Shown: positions 42,642 through 51,345, counted from the stretch's first letter. The stretch: DNA of 64,000 bases from Streptomyces aureus (GCF_000725495.1 NZ_JNZD01000002.1:186001-250000); one strand, 5' to 3'. Notes: generated by a model not told the origin, from the letters alone. Program-made: numbers and translations.

Positions 42642-43271
42642 ATGCCGTACCGCAAGACCCCTTCCGAGGTCCGCCGGCTGGAAGCCGCCCGAGAGCACCT
42701 CGTCACCTGTGCCACCGCGGTCGTCGCCGAGGTGGGCTGGGCGCAGACGTCCGTGACCGCGGTCGCCGACTCGGCCGGCATCGCGGCCGGCTCGGTGTAC
42801 CAGCACTTCCCGTCGAAGGCGGCCCTCGCCGTCGAGGTGTTCCGGCGCGCCGCGGGCCGCGAGGTGGACGTGCTCGGCGAGGTCCTGACCGGCGAGGGCG
42901 ACCCCGTCGAACGCCTCGCCCGCGGGATCGAGGTGTTCGCCCGCCGTGCGCTGGAGAACCGCGGGCTGGCCTACGCCCTGCTCGCCGCCCCGGCCGAGGC
43001 GGCGGTGGGCGCGGAACGGCTCGACTTCCGGCGCCGCTACCGCGCGTTGTTCGCCGAGGTGGTGCGCGAGGGCATCGCCGCGGGGCTGCTGCCCGCCCAG
43101 AACGGCGAGATCACCGCCGCGGCGCTCACCGGCGCGGTCGGCGAGGTCCTCGTGGATCCGCTCGGCGCCCCGGGCGGGCAGTCGTCCGACGAACTCCTCG
43201 CGGAGCTCACGGCGATGGCGTTGCGGTGCGCGGGGGCGGCTGCCGCACCGGGGCGCTCGGACGAGCCCTAG
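42642..43271 (+). CDS. TetR-family transcriptional regulator, probably of the adjacent acyl-CoA dehydrogenase
   Basis: A 209-residue TetR protein with HTH SVTAVADSAGIAAGSVYQHFPSKAALAVEV (~35-65) and a helical effector domain. It is co-directional with, and 222 bp upstream of, an AidB-like acyl-CoA dehydrogenase gene, a common pairing in actinobacteria. Acyl-CoA or fatty-acid sensing is therefore a reasonable guess. It is divergent from another TetR gene. It is one candidate for the unknown factor reading the TCTGAY-N5-GTCAGA sites, without direct evidence. Confidence 0.9.
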   Translation: MPYRKTPSEVRRLEAAREHLVTCATAVVAEVGWAQTSVTAVADSAGIAAGSVYQHFPSKAALAVEVFRRAAGREVDVLGEVLTGEGDPVERLARGIEVFARRALENRGLAYALLAAPAEAAVGAERLDFRRRYRALFAEVVREGIAAGLLPAQNGEITAAALTGAVGEVLVDPLGAPGGQSSDELLAELTAMALRCAGAAAAPGRSDEP

Positions 43272-43493
43272 GGCCTGTCTGACAATTCCCGTCTGCCCGG
43301 CCCTGTCGCCGGAGGCGTCGACCGCCGGGCCCGTCACGCGGGCTCGCTGGACCCGGCCCCCTCGGAACGGAGTCACCGCCGCTCCGGGTCCTGACCCACA
43401 CAACTTCCCGCCTGCCCCTAGTCAGTTCCGCCGCTCCTCCACCCCGCACCCGACCTTCCGCAGCTCCGCCGACCGCCTACGGAGGCTTTCCGT

Positions 43494-45170
43494 ATGACCG
43501 AGACCATCACGGAAGACGGCCGCACCGGCCGCACCGGCCGTCCCAGCGCCGTGACGCATGAAGTGACCAACCAGGCACCGCCGTTGACCGGTCACGACGC
43601 GGCGGCCGACCCCGTACTGCTGGAAGGCGTGAGCCGCGAGGGCGCCGCGTGGCACGTGGACGAACTCCACCGGTTCGGCCGGTACGTGGGCAGCGCGGAG
43701 GCGCGGACGTGGGCCGAGCAGGCCAACCGCCACGAACCCGAACTGCGCACCCACGACCGCTACGGCCATCGCGTGGACGAGGTCGAGTTCCACCCCGCGT
43801 ACCACGCGCTGATGGACGCGTCGGTGAGTGCGGGCCTCGCGGGCGCCGCCTGGGCCGACGAGCGTCCCGGCGCCCATGTCGCGCGGGCCGCGGGCTTCAT
43901 GCTGGCCACGATGCTGGAGCCGGGTCATCTGTGCCCGGTCTCCATGACGTACGCGGTGGTCCCGGCCCTGCGCCACTCCCCCGAGCTCGCCAAGACCTAC
44001 GAGCCCCTGCTCACCAGCCGCGTGTACGAATCCGGGCTGCGGACCCCGGCCGAGAAGCCCGGCCTGCTCGCCGGCATGGGGATGACCGAGAAGCAGGGCG
44101 GCAGCGACGTACGGGCCAACACGACCACCGCGGTCGAGGAGGGCGACGGCACCTGGCGGCTGCGCGGCCACAAGTGGTTCACCAGCGCCCCTATGAACGA
44201 CCTCTTCCTCGTGCTCGCGCAGGCGCCGGGCGGGCTCTCCTGCTTCCTGGTCCCGCGGGTGCTGCCGGACGGAAGCCGCAACACCTTCCGCATCCAGCGG
44301 CTCAAGGACAAGCTCGGCAACCGCTCCAACGCGAGCAGCGAGCCGGAGTTCGACGACACGGTGGGCTGGCTCGTCGGCGCCGAGGGGAAGGGCGTGCGCA
44401 CCATCATCGAGATGGTGACCATGACCCGGCTGGACTGCGTGCTCGGCTCCGCCGCCGGCACCCGCGCGGCCCTCGCCGAGGCCGCCCATCACGCGCGTCA
44501 CCGCTCCGCGTTCGGCGCCAGGCTGATCGACCAGCCGCTCATGCGCAACGTCCTGGCCGATCTGGCGCTGGAGTCGGAGGCCGCCACCACCCTCGCCCTG
44601 CGGCTCGCCGGCGCCGCGGACCGCGCCCAGCGCGGGGACGACGGGGAGCGCGCGTTCCTGCGTCTGGCCACCGCCGTCGGGAAGTACTGGGTCTGCAAGC
44701 GCCAGCCCGTCGCGGTCGCCGAGGCCCTCGAATGCCTCGGCGGCAACGGCTACGACGAGGCTTCGGGCATGCCCCGGCTGTACCGCGAGGCCCCGCTGAA
44801 CAGCATCTGGGAGGGCTCCGGGAACGTCACCGCCCTCGACATGCTGCGGGCGCTCACGCGCGAGCCCGGCTCGATGGACGCGTACCGCGCGGAGGTCGAG
44901 GCGGCCACCGGCACCGACCGCCGGTTCGACGCCGCCTGGCGGGAGTTGCGGGACGAGCTCGTCGTCACGGAGGACGCTCCCCTGCGCGCCCGCCACGTCG
45001 CGGAACGCGCCGCCCTCGTCCTCCAGGGCTCCCTGCTCGTCCGCCACGCACCCCCCGCGGTGGCCGACGCCTTCTGCGCGTCCCGCCTGGCCGGCGACCG
45101 CGGCCTGGCCTTCGGAACCCTGTCCCCGGGTACGGACTTCGCGGGGGTACTGGAACGACTTCCGGCCTGA
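43494..45170 (+). CDS. AidB-like acyl-CoA dehydrogenase
   Basis: A 558-residue flavoprotein of the ACAD superfamily. The conserved FAD/substrate segments are GMGMTEKQGGSDVRANTTTA, HKWFTSAPMNDLFLVLA, ARHRSAFGARLIDQPLM and ECLGGNGYDEASGMPRLYREAPLNSIWEGSGNV. The latter, and the extra N- and C-terminal length (ACADs are ~390), match AidB-type proteins, which bind DNA and FAD in E. coli and may protect from alkylation. Many actinobacterial relatives are simply dehydrogenases of unknown substrate. ATG 43494 has GGAGG nine bases upstream. Its stop region is repeated three times in 8-bp units. Confidence 0.88.
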   Translation: MTETITEDGRTGRTGRPSAVTHEVTNQAPPLTGHDAAADPVLLEGVSREGAAWHVDELHRFGRYVGSAEARTWAEQANRHEPELRTHDRYGHRVDEVEFHPAYHALMDASVSAGLAGAAWADERPGAHVARAAGFMLATMLEPGHLCPVSMTYAVVPALRHSPELAKTYEPLLTSRVYESGLRTPAEKPGLLAGMGMTEKQGGSDVRANTTTAVEEGDGTWRLRGHKWFTSAPMNDLFLVLAQAPGGLSCFLVPRVLPDGSRNTFRIQRLKDKLGNRSNASSEPEFDDTVGWLVGAEGKGVRTIIEMVTMTRLDCVLGSAAGTRAALAEAAHHARHRSAFGARLIDQPLMRNVLADLALESEAATTLALRLAGAADRAQRGDDGERAFLRLATAVGKYWVCKRQPVAVAEALECLGGNGYDEASGMPRLYREAPLNSIWEGSGNVTALDMLRALTREPGSMDAYRAEVEAATGTDRRFDAAWRELRDELVVTEDAPLRARHVAERAALVLQGSLLVRHAPPAVADAFCASRLAGDRGLAFGTLSPGTDFAGVLERLPA

Positions 45171-45186
45171 CGGCCTGACGGCCTGA
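45163..45186 (+). repeat. Three tandem CGGCCTGA units spanning the AidB-like stop codon
   Basis: CGGCCTGA occurs at 45163-45170, 45171-45178 and 45179-45186. The first supplies the gene's own TGA (45168-45170). An 8-bp period places stops in all three frames. Confidence 0.8.
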
Positions 45187-45495
45187 CGAGCGGACAGGTG
45201 GACGACTGAACGGGTGGACGGCTCGGACCACCGACGGGGACCGGCCGGCGGTCCCGGCCACTCCGGCCTGTCGTCCCGGCCGGGCGTCGGGGCGGTGGCC
45301 CGACCCGAGCGGGGCTGAGGTCCCAACCGAGCGGGGCCGAGCTCCCACCCGAACGGGCTGATACCCCCGGCCCGTTCGGGGCGGCCGCCACCCGTGATCA
45401 CATTGGCCAAAACCGCCCTGCCTGTCATGACCACGACCTGTGATGATCTTTGCTCGTCCCCCGGCCGACCGGGCCGGGGCGAGGGAGGGATCAGC
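45171..45495. other. Gene-free 325-bp region with 22-bp repeats before the secreted protein gene
   Basis: Besides the stop-codon repeats, three imperfect 22-bp tandem units (ACCCGAGCGGGGCTGAGG-type) occupy 45303-45324, 45325-45346 and 45347-45368, about two helical turns each. They end ~127 bp before the secreted-protein start. The AT-richer stretch after 45400 probably holds its promoter. I see no gene in it. Confidence 0.55.
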
Positions 45496-45957
45496 ATGCA
45501 CATCACACGAACGGGCATGGGCACAGCCGTCGCGATCACCGCCGCTCTGGGGGTGAGTCTGGCGACCGCCGGACCCGCCGCGGCCGCGGACGGAGCCTGG
45601 CGCGCCTACGGCAACACGAATCCGATCACTTCCAGCTCCAGCACGTGGCGTTGCGCCAGTACCAAGGAGGTCGCCGACAATGTGCACGCGCAGGTCTGTG
45701 CGATCAGGTCGGCGGCAGGAAACTCCGTGCAGGGGGCGGTGATCGTGCGCAACGACCGGTCCAGCCTCTACAGCCTGGCGGCCTACATGGACCTGCGTAC
45801 CTCCTCCGCCAACCTGGGCCTCTGGGAGTGCTCGTCCTCAGGGGTCGGGGCGAACTCCTGGTCGGTGTGCTTCGGGAAGACCCTCACCCAGAGCAGCGCG
45901 GTCGACTCGGCGGGCTCGGCCGGGGCCATCTCCCTTGGCGTGTCGCCCAGCGTCTGA
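45496..45957 (+). CDS. Small secreted protein of unknown function
   Basis: A 153-residue protein with a clear Sec signal peptide: basic MHITRTGMG, a hydrophobic stretch AVAITAALGVSLATAG and cleavage near AAA-ADG (residue ~32). The mature part (~120 residues) has four cysteines (WRCAS, AQVCAIRS, LWECSSS, SVCFGK), suggesting two disulfide bonds, and is Ser/Ala-rich and probably beta-stranded. ATG 45496 has GGAGGG six bases upstream; open sequence further upstream lacks support. I do not recognise a family. It stands alone between a dehydrogenase gene and a convergent membrane protein gene. Confidence 0.75.
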   Translation: MHITRTGMGTAVAITAALGVSLATAGPAAAADGAWRAYGNTNPITSSSSTWRCASTKEVADNVHAQVCAIRSAAGNSVQGAVIVRNDRSSLYSLAAYMDLRTSSANLGLWECSSSGVGANSWSVCFGKTLTQSSAVDSAGSAGAISLGVSPSV

Positions 45958-46037
45958 GCCGGACCACCGTCACCGCGAGGATGGTGCAGGGCCGGCCGTC
46001 GCGTTCCGTCGTCCGCCACGGATCCCTTCCGCTCGCG

Positions 46038-46862
46038 TCAGACCCGCCGATGACCCGGGTCGCCCGCCGCCGGGCCGCCCTCCAGGACCGGGCGCCGGCG
46101 GAGCCGTACGGCGTCGATTATGTGCTCGCCCATCGGATCGGAGTCCAGGTGGGGGTGGGCGTCGATCCGGAGGCGGCGTCCGCCCTGGGAGACCACGTGG
46201 TAGGCGAGCACCTTGCCGCCGAAGAGCTTGGCTCCGGGGATCTGCCGTGAGAGCACGAGGCGGTCGACGTCGTCCCAGGTGACGGCCAGAGGGCGGCCGT
46301 AGGAGGTGTAGACGAGCCCGTTGGCGTACAGGTGCGTGCGGACGAACCCCTTAGGCATTCTCCACAGCATCACGGGAAGCGCGATGATCGTCAGGATCAG
46401 CCCCGCGAGCAGGTAGAGCACCAAGGTGGACGCCAGCTTGTCGAGGCCCGGTATGTCGGACCCGGTCTTGCTCAGGACCCAGTTCACCCCCCACAGCGCT
46501 CCTACGATCACCGCGCCGACGGCCACGACGCCGACCACGATCTCCAGCGGGCTGGTGTTCTTGCGGGTGAAGACGTGGTCGCCCAGGGAACGCTCCTCCG
46601 CGAGGCGGGTGACGCGGGCGGACGGGGCGTACCCCTTCATCTCGGCGGCGCCGGGGACTCGTTTGATGACGGCCACCCCCAGGACCGTGAGGGCCAGCCC
46701 CGCGAGAAGAACCGTGGCGGCGGACGAGGCCGGGGTGTCGCCGAAGATCAGCACCCCGAGGCCGTACAGCATCGTCGCCAGGCCGCCGAGCACCACCAGC
46801 AGCATCAGGCAGCCGAGGTTCAACAGAGGCCCCTCGGAGTGTTGTTGCGCTTCGTCCGTCAT
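46038..46862 (-). CDS. Integral membrane protein with PH-like (YdbS-type) C-terminal domain, unknown function
   Basis: A 274-residue protein. Transmembrane segments are at ~15-40 (LLNLGCLMLLVVLGGLATML), ~45-65, ~108-130 (LEIVVGVVAVGAVIVGALWG) and ~150-172 (TLVLYLLAGLILTIIALPVM). The C-terminal ~95 residues (THLYANGLVYTSYGRPLAVTWDDVDRLVL...) have the bPH/DUF6585-like pattern often seen in actinobacterial membrane proteins. ATG 46862 has GGGGGA five bases before it. It is convergent with the secreted-protein gene and follows the sarcosine oxidase-like gene on the same strand with a 131-bp gap. Function unknown. Confidence 0.78.
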   Translation of the reverse strand: MTDEAQQHSEGPLLNLGCLMLLVVLGGLATMLYGLGVLIFGDTPASSAATVLLAGLALTVLGVAVIKRVPGAAEMKGYAPSARVTRLAEERSLGDHVFTRKNTSPLEIVVGVVAVGAVIVGALWGVNWVLSKTGSDIPGLDKLASTLVLYLLAGLILTIIALPVMLWRMPKGFVRTHLYANGLVYTSYGRPLAVTWDDVDRLVLSRQIPGAKLFGGKVLAYHVVSQGGRRLRIDAHPHLDSDPMGEHIIDAVRLRRRPVLEGGPAAGDPGHRRV

Positions 46863-46993
46863 GGTGTCCCCCAGAGAATTCGTGGATGTCGACGCCGACG
46901 GTAGCCGCTCTCCGGTGGTCGGCCGGGCCTCCTGCCCCCGCCGTGACAGTGGCTCCCGCACCACCCGGGGCGCACCCTCTCCACGGGTACGGC

Positions 46994-48130
46994 TCAGTGG
47001 CTCGTGGGACGCGGGCGGCCGAGCGCGAACCGGCTCGGTCCGGGTTCTCCGCGGACCAGCGCGGCCGCCAACTCTCCGACGACCGAGGCGAACTTGAAGC
47101 CGTGCCCGGAGAACCCTCCCAGCACGGTGACCGGGCCCTGCCGGTCGATGACGAAGTCGTGGTCGGGGGTGGTGGTGTACAGGCAGGTCACGGCCTCGGG
47201 CGCGGTGTGGTCCACGCCGGGGAGCCAGCGCTCGGCGTACGCCGCCAGCTCCCGCAGGACCGCGGTGTCCGGGGTACGGTCGCGCCGGTCGGGGTCGACG
47301 ACCGGGCCGACGCCGTGGAAGCCCGCCTTGACCCCGTCGGTGCTGCCGAGTCCGTACACCCCGTCCGCGGTGAGTCCGTTCATGGGCAGCGCGGCGCCCG
47401 GGTGATGAATGTAGCTGGGCCAGGCGAGCGGGTCCGCCGCGGGGAAGTGCGCGGGCTGCTCCTGGGTGACACGCAGCGCTGGTACGCCGCCGACCAGCGG
47501 AGTGGTGCCTCCGCCCAGCATTCCGGGCGCCCAGCCCCCGACCGCGACCACGACCGCGTCGGCCCGCAGTTCCTCCTCCGTGTCCGTGACCACCCGGACC
47601 TCGGCGTCGCCGTGCACCGACAGCCCGGTCACCCGGACGCCGTGCCGGACCTCCGCGCCGTGGGCCCGCGCAGCCTGCTGGAAGGCGGCGACCGCGTCGT
47701 CGGCGTGCAGGCGTCCGGCCTCGGGGTGGAAGACCGCACCGGTGTCGGCGCGCAGCCCCGGCCAGCGCTCGGCAACCTCCTCCGGGGCCAGCCGCTCGAC
47801 AGGGCGTCCGGCGGCGGTCAGCGCCTCGTACAGTGCCTCGGTCGTGGCAGCCGGGCCGTGGTCGACAGCTCCGGTGAGGGTGAGCACCTGCCGTCCCGTC
47901 TCCTGCTCCAGCAGCCGCCACAGCGGCAGCGACCGCACGGCGAGGTCGACGTAGAAGGGGTCCGTGTAGGCCAGCCGGAAGATCCGCGAGGTGCCGTGCG
48001 AACTGCCCTGGTCGTGACCGGCCGGGAATCGCTCCAGCAGGGTGACCCGGTCACCCCGGGCAGCAAGCCGCCACGCGGCGGACGAGCCCATGACCCCGCC
48101 ACCGATGACGACGACTCGACGAGAAGACAC
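46994..48130 (-). CDS. Monomeric sarcosine oxidase / N-methyltryptophan oxidase-like flavoenzyme
   Basis: A 378-residue FAD enzyme oxidising an N-methyl amino acid (sarcosine or similar) to the amine, formaldehyde and H2O2. It has the dinucleotide-binding RRVVVIGGGVMGSSAAWRLA, the family motif GSSHGTSRIFRLAY, a cysteine in TCLYTTTPDHDFVID at the place of the covalent FAD link, and SGHGFKFASVVGE near the end. The length is normal. GTG 48130 is preferred, with AAGGA nine bases upstream. No tetrahydrofolate partner genes are adjacent, consistent with the monomeric type. The preferred substrate is unknown. Confidence 0.9.
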   Translation of the reverse strand: MSSRRVVVIGGGVMGSSAAWRLAARGDRVTLLERFPAGHDQGSSHGTSRIFRLAYTDPFYVDLAVRSLPLWRLLEQETGRQVLTLTGAVDHGPAATTEALYEALTAAGRPVERLAPEEVAERWPGLRADTGAVFHPEAGRLHADDAVAAFQQAARAHGAEVRHGVRVTGLSVHGDAEVRVVTDTEEELRADAVVVAVGGWAPGMLGGGTTPLVGGVPALRVTQEQPAHFPAADPLAWPSYIHHPGAALPMNGLTADGVYGLGSTDGVKAGFHGVGPVVDPDRRDRTPDTAVLRELAAYAERWLPGVDHTAPEAVTCLYTTTPDHDFVIDRQGPVTVLGGFSGHGFKFASVVGELAAALVRGEPGPSRFALGRPRPTSH

Positions 48131-48240
48131 GACGCTCGATCCTTTGATGGACACCCCGAACCACCGGACAACCGGCCACCCCAGGACTTTCCGGTGGCTG
48201 CAACCCACAACTTTCTATCAGCCACCGCCCTGGCTTGGCC

Positions 48241-48711
48241 TCACACGGTCTCTCCGCCCACCGTGAGGCGGCGCCGCCACCAAAGGTCGGCACGCCACTG
48301 CCTGCGACGGGCGAAGGGGTCCGGCAGCGTGCGCTCGAGGTAGACGGCGTCCAAGTGGGCCACTTGGCGCTTCAGCTCGGCACTGGGCCGCGGGGGCAGC
48401 CGCTGCAGAACCTCCTCGAGGACGTCGCGGGCATGCCGCACATCGCGGAAGGAACATCCGCGGCACGAGCAGTGCGTGTCCTGGGGATACAAGGGCCGCC
48501 GCCCCGGCGGTTGCAGGAACGCTCGATAGCGCCGCAGCGCGCGGACCGTGGCGCCGGGGAAGACGTAGTAGTCGCTCGAGAGGCCCTCGACTCGATGTAT
48601 CGCCAGGCTGGTACGGGCGGAGAGCCCGTGGATCCGGCTCGGCGGCGGGTCCTCCCGGACGCGAGGACCCTGACGCCGGGCGCGCAGGGCACCGGGCCGT
48701 CTACGCGGCAT
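48241..48711 (-). CDS. Hypothetical basic protein with CxC...C motif (156 aa)
   Basis: I recognise no family. The frame has strong G/C bias at third positions and a plausible AAAGG ribosome site, which supports a real gene. The protein is Arg-rich (MPRRRPGALRARR...), with a possible metal-binding HCSCRGCSF around residue 83, a helical middle (ARDVLEEVLQRLPPRPSAELKRQ) and an Arg/Trp-rich C-terminus (RRRQWRADLWWRRRL). No signal peptide. It may be DNA- or RNA-associated because of its charge. It is upstream of the sarcosine oxidase-like gene by 110 bp on the same strand. Confidence 0.6.
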   Translation of the reverse strand: MPRRRPGALRARRQGPRVREDPPPSRIHGLSARTSLAIHRVEGLSSDYYVFPGATVRALRRYRAFLQPPGRRPLYPQDTHCSCRGCSFRDVRHARDVLEEVLQRLPPRPSAELKRQVAHLDAVYLERTLPDPFARRRQWRADLWWRRRLTVGGETV

Positions 48712-48860
48712 CGGCCTTTCGGTATGCGGTCATAGCTGTCATCCTGCCAGCCCCGCGCCTACGGAGCCGGGGATTTGCGGAGAAGCCTTCAGGTGTGCGA
48801 CCGGAACCGAACAAGGCAGCGTGGTTGTCACCCACGAGGCACGCGGCTTGTCACAACCGC

Positions 48861-49490
48861 TCATTCGGCAGCCCGTCCGTCACCAGTCCAGCGGCCGGCG
48901 GCTGGAGGGGTGCGCAGCCGTGGACGTTCGCCCTGGGGCCCGAACATGATCAGATACTCGACCGGTCCGTCGGATCCGGCGTTCGCGACCGCGTGGGGGA
49001 CGCGGGTGTCGAACTCGATGACCTCCCCGGCCGTCAGGACGAGGTCCTGGCCGCCGAGTGCGAGTCGCAACCGCCCGTACAGCACGCACAGCCACTCATA
49101 ACCCTCGTGGGACACCTGCCGGGACCGCCCGGGCGGCCCCGCGACGGCGGGCAGGACGTGCTTGTGGGCGTGCAGGCCGCCGACGTACCGGGTCAGCGGC
49201 ACCACCGCCTTGTCGTCGCCGAGGCTGCGTGGCGCCGTGCTGCGGGGCTCGGCCGCGGGGACGGGTGCGCTGCCGACCAGTTCGTCCAGGGCGACGGCGT
49301 ATTCCTTCGCCAGCTGCAGCACCACCTCCAGGGTGGGCTTGCGCCGGCCGGTCTCGATCCGCGACAGCGTGCTGGGCGAGATGCCGGTCGCGCGGCTGAC
49401 ATCGGCGAGGGTGGCACCACGGCGCTCGCGCACGACCCGCAGCCGCGGCCCCATCGCCGCCAGCGTCCGGGCCACGTCGTCATCTGCCAC
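48861..49490 (-). CDS. XRE-family regulator with cupin sensor domain
   Basis: A 209-residue regulator. The N-terminal HTH (~12-68: LRVVRERRGATLADVSRATGISPSTLSRIETGRRKP) is followed by a cupin_2 domain (~110-185: GYEWLCVLYGRLRLALGGQDLVLTAGEVIEFDTRVPHAVANAG). This architecture is typical of small-molecule-responsive repressors of divergent genes. GTG 49490 has GGAAGG upstream. It is divergent from an epoxide hydrolase-like gene with a 162-bp intergenic region, so that gene is its likely target, together with itself. The ligand is unknown. Confidence 0.9.
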   Translation of the reverse strand: MADDDVARTLAAMGPRLRVVRERRGATLADVSRATGISPSTLSRIETGRRKPTLEVVLQLAKEYAVALDELVGSAPVPAAEPRSTAPRSLGDDKAVVPLTRYVGGLHAHKHVLPAVAGPPGRSRQVSHEGYEWLCVLYGRLRLALGGQDLVLTAGEVIEFDTRVPHAVANAGSDGPVEYLIMFGPQGERPRLRTPPAAGRWTGDGRAAE

Positions 49491-49652
49491 CGTCCCCGTT
49501 CCTTCCCGCCGTGGCCGCCGTCCCCGCGTGCCGCTTCATCGCCCTGTCCTGCAAGCTTGCCAGAATGGCAACGCTGATCGCGCCGAGTGGCCACCGCACC
49601 GCATGATCGACGGGTACCCGCCGGCCGCCCGCGAACCGAGGAGAAGTCCCCC

Positions 49653-50639
49653 ATGCGATCCGAGCCGACCGCCGTACTGCGCCACCGCACCGTCGAGGTC
49701 CCGGCCGGGCGCCTGCACCTGGCAGAGCAGGGCACCGGCCCGCTGATCCTGCTCGTGCACGGCTTCCCCGAGTCCTGGTACTCCTGGCGCCGCCAACTCC
49801 CGGCCCTCGCCGCGGCCGGGTACCGCGCCGTGGCCATCGACGTACGCGGCTACGGCCGCTCCTCCAAGCCCGCAGCGACCGACGCCTACCGCATGCTCGA
49901 CCTGGTGGAGGACAACGTCGCCGTCGTGCGTGCCCTCGGCGAGGAAAGCGCGGTGATCGTCGGCCACGACTGGGGCTCCAACATCGCCGCCGCCTCCGCC
50001 CTGCTCCACCCCGGAGTCTTCCGCGCGGTCGGCTTGCTGAGCGTCCCGTACGCGCCGCCCGGCGGCCCCCGGCCCACCGACATCTTCAGCCGGATCGGCG
50101 GCCCCGAGCAGGAGTTCTACGTCTCCTACTTCCAGGAGCCCGGCCGCGTCGAAGCGGAGATCGAGCCCGACGTCCGGGGCTGGCTCGCAGGCTTCTACGC
50201 GGCCCTGTCAGCCGACACCATGCCGGCCGAGGGCGAGCCCGGCCCGCACTTCGTCTCCCCGGGCCGTCAGCTGCGCGACCGTTTCCCCGCCGGCCCGCTC
50301 CCGGCCTGGTTGAGCGAGGAGGACCTCGATGTCTACGCCGGGGAGTTCGAGCGCACCGGCCTGACCGGCGCCCTCAACCGCTACCGCAGCATGGACCGCG
50401 ACTGGGAAGACCTCGCACCCCACCGCGGAGCCTCGATCGAACAGCCCGCCTTGTTCATCGGCGGCACTCGGGACGCCTCCACCACCTGGATGGCCGACGC
50501 CATCGCCGCCTACCCCACCACCCTCCCCGCCCTGTCCGCCTCCCACCTCCTGGACGGCTGCGGCCACTGGATCCAGCAGGAACGCCCCGACGAGGTCAAC
50601 AGCCTGCTGACCGACTGGCTCGCCACGCTCCAGCACTGA
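49653..50639 (+). CDS. Epoxide hydrolase-like alpha/beta hydrolase
   Basis: A 328-residue alpha/beta hydrolase. The oxyanion motif is LVHGFPESWYSWRRQ, the nucleophile elbow VGHDWGSNIAA (Asp nucleophile, as in epoxide hydrolases and dehalogenases), and the catalytic His is in DGCGHWIQQERP. A cap domain spans ~135-220, with tyrosines (EQEFYVSYFQEPG) that could activate an epoxide. ATG 49653 has GAGGAG nine bases before it. It is divergent from the XRE-cupin regulator, its likely controller. A detoxifying or catabolic role is assumed. It is the last intact gene before the degraded island. Confidence 0.9.
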   Translation: MRSEPTAVLRHRTVEVPAGRLHLAEQGTGPLILLVHGFPESWYSWRRQLPALAAAGYRAVAIDVRGYGRSSKPAATDAYRMLDLVEDNVAVVRALGEESAVIVGHDWGSNIAAASALLHPGVFRAVGLLSVPYAPPGGPRPTDIFSRIGGPEQEFYVSYFQEPGRVEAEIEPDVRGWLAGFYAALSADTMPAEGEPGPHFVSPGRQLRDRFPAGPLPAWLSEEDLDVYAGEFERTGLTGALNRYRSMDRDWEDLAPHRGASIEQPALFIGGTRDASTTWMADAIAAYPTTLPALSASHLLDGCGHWIQQERPDEVNSLLTDWLATLQH

Positions 50640-50640
50640 A

Positions 50641-50666
50641 CCAGGCGAGCTACCCGGGCAGCCTGG
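50641..50666 (+). terminator. Weak hairpin after the epoxide hydrolase gene
   Basis: CCAGGC (50641-50646) pairs with GCCTGG (50661-50666) around a loop that contains the palindrome CCCGGG. It begins 2 bases past the stop codon. Confidence 0.45.
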
Positions 50667-50825
50667 CGGTGCGTTCCGGGTGGGCCTAGATGGGCGCGTG
50701 CCCGTCCGCCCGCAGATGCCGAACAGCCGCCCCGCACGCACTCCACGACGCCGATGACAACAAGCGTGCCCATGTGACAACCACCCTGCGTCGGCTCACC
50801 AGCGGTCTTGTGAGCCTTCGGCTCG

Positions 50826-51002
50826 CTGGTGCCAACTGGACCGCGCGAGTTCCAACCAGAAGTCCTCGTCGCGCAAACGTGTGACCAGGCTCGATAGTTG
50901 GCACCAGGTCACGTTCGTGACCTGCACCGATGCCAAGTGGCTTGAGCGGCTGGCCGCATGAAATCAGCAAGATGGTTGGCACTTTGGTACACCGCAGGTC
51001 AC
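50826..51002. repeat. Left-edge repeat cluster of the degraded island
   Basis: CTGGTGCCAACT (50826-50837) and AGTTGGCACCAG (50896-50907) form a perfect 12-bp inverted repeat. A second perfect dyad CAGGTCACG-TT-CGTGACCTG (50905-50924) overlaps it, and TGCCAA (50931-50936) can extend its stem. GTTGGCAC recurs at 50975-50982, followed by CAGGTCAC at 50995-51002. The cluster looks like a recombination or protein-binding site; its nature is unknown. Confidence 0.6.
50971..50982 (+). repeat. Left end of a 12-bp inverted repeat bounding the island
   Basis: GATGGTTGGCAC here is the exact reverse complement of GTGCCAACCATC at 53377-53388. An outer pair TAGTTGGCAC (50895-50904) and GTGCCAACTA (53397-53406) brackets it in the same nested order. 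Confidence 0.5.
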
Positions 51003-51149
51003 AACGGGATGTCCTCAATCACCGCCCAGTCGTCCGAATCGCCGCCGCCCGCCCCCGGTGCCCGTCGGCACGCTCGACCGCGGTCGGCTCGATGCACCTC
51101 TTCGCCCTGACCGCCGGCTGCGGAAGTGACGGTGGTTTGATGGTGATCC

Positions 51150-51345
51150 GAGCCGCGTTGAGTCGCTGCCGGCTCTGCTCAGGGCACTCGATGGGCGCCT
51201 TGGGCAGTTTTCGGGCCAGTGGGGCAGGGAGCCACCAGACCCATGTGCCGGGCATCGGTATGGTCGCGGGAACGATGAGGCATCGGACGACGACGGCGTC
51301 GAGCAGAACGGCAGCGGCAAGGCCGGGTCCGAAGCGCACGCCTGA
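51150..51345 (-). pseudogene. 3' fragment of an MMPL-family transporter gene
   Basis: The minus strand encodes FGPGLAAAVLLDAVVVRC followed by LIVPATIPMPGTWVWWLPAPL, the last transmembrane helix and tail found at the C-terminus of MMPL/RND exporters (usually GLAVAVLIDATVVR...LVPA). The ~650 residues that should precede it are missing: upstream sequence runs directly into the end of another gene at 51397. The frame stays open to 51019 with unrelated sequence. It is a relic, presumably from an old deletion or insertion event. Confidence 0.75.

Noticed and set aside
43422..45539. Minus-strand open frame of 705 codons opposite the AidB-like dehydrogenase
   Set aside because: Reverse-strand artefact; the plus-strand protein has clear ACAD motifs and a good ribosome site.
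50686..51018. 110-codon minus-strand frame in the left edge of the island
   Set aside because: No start context, poor codon bias and no family. It runs through the dyad-rich repeat cluster, so it is treated as noncoding.
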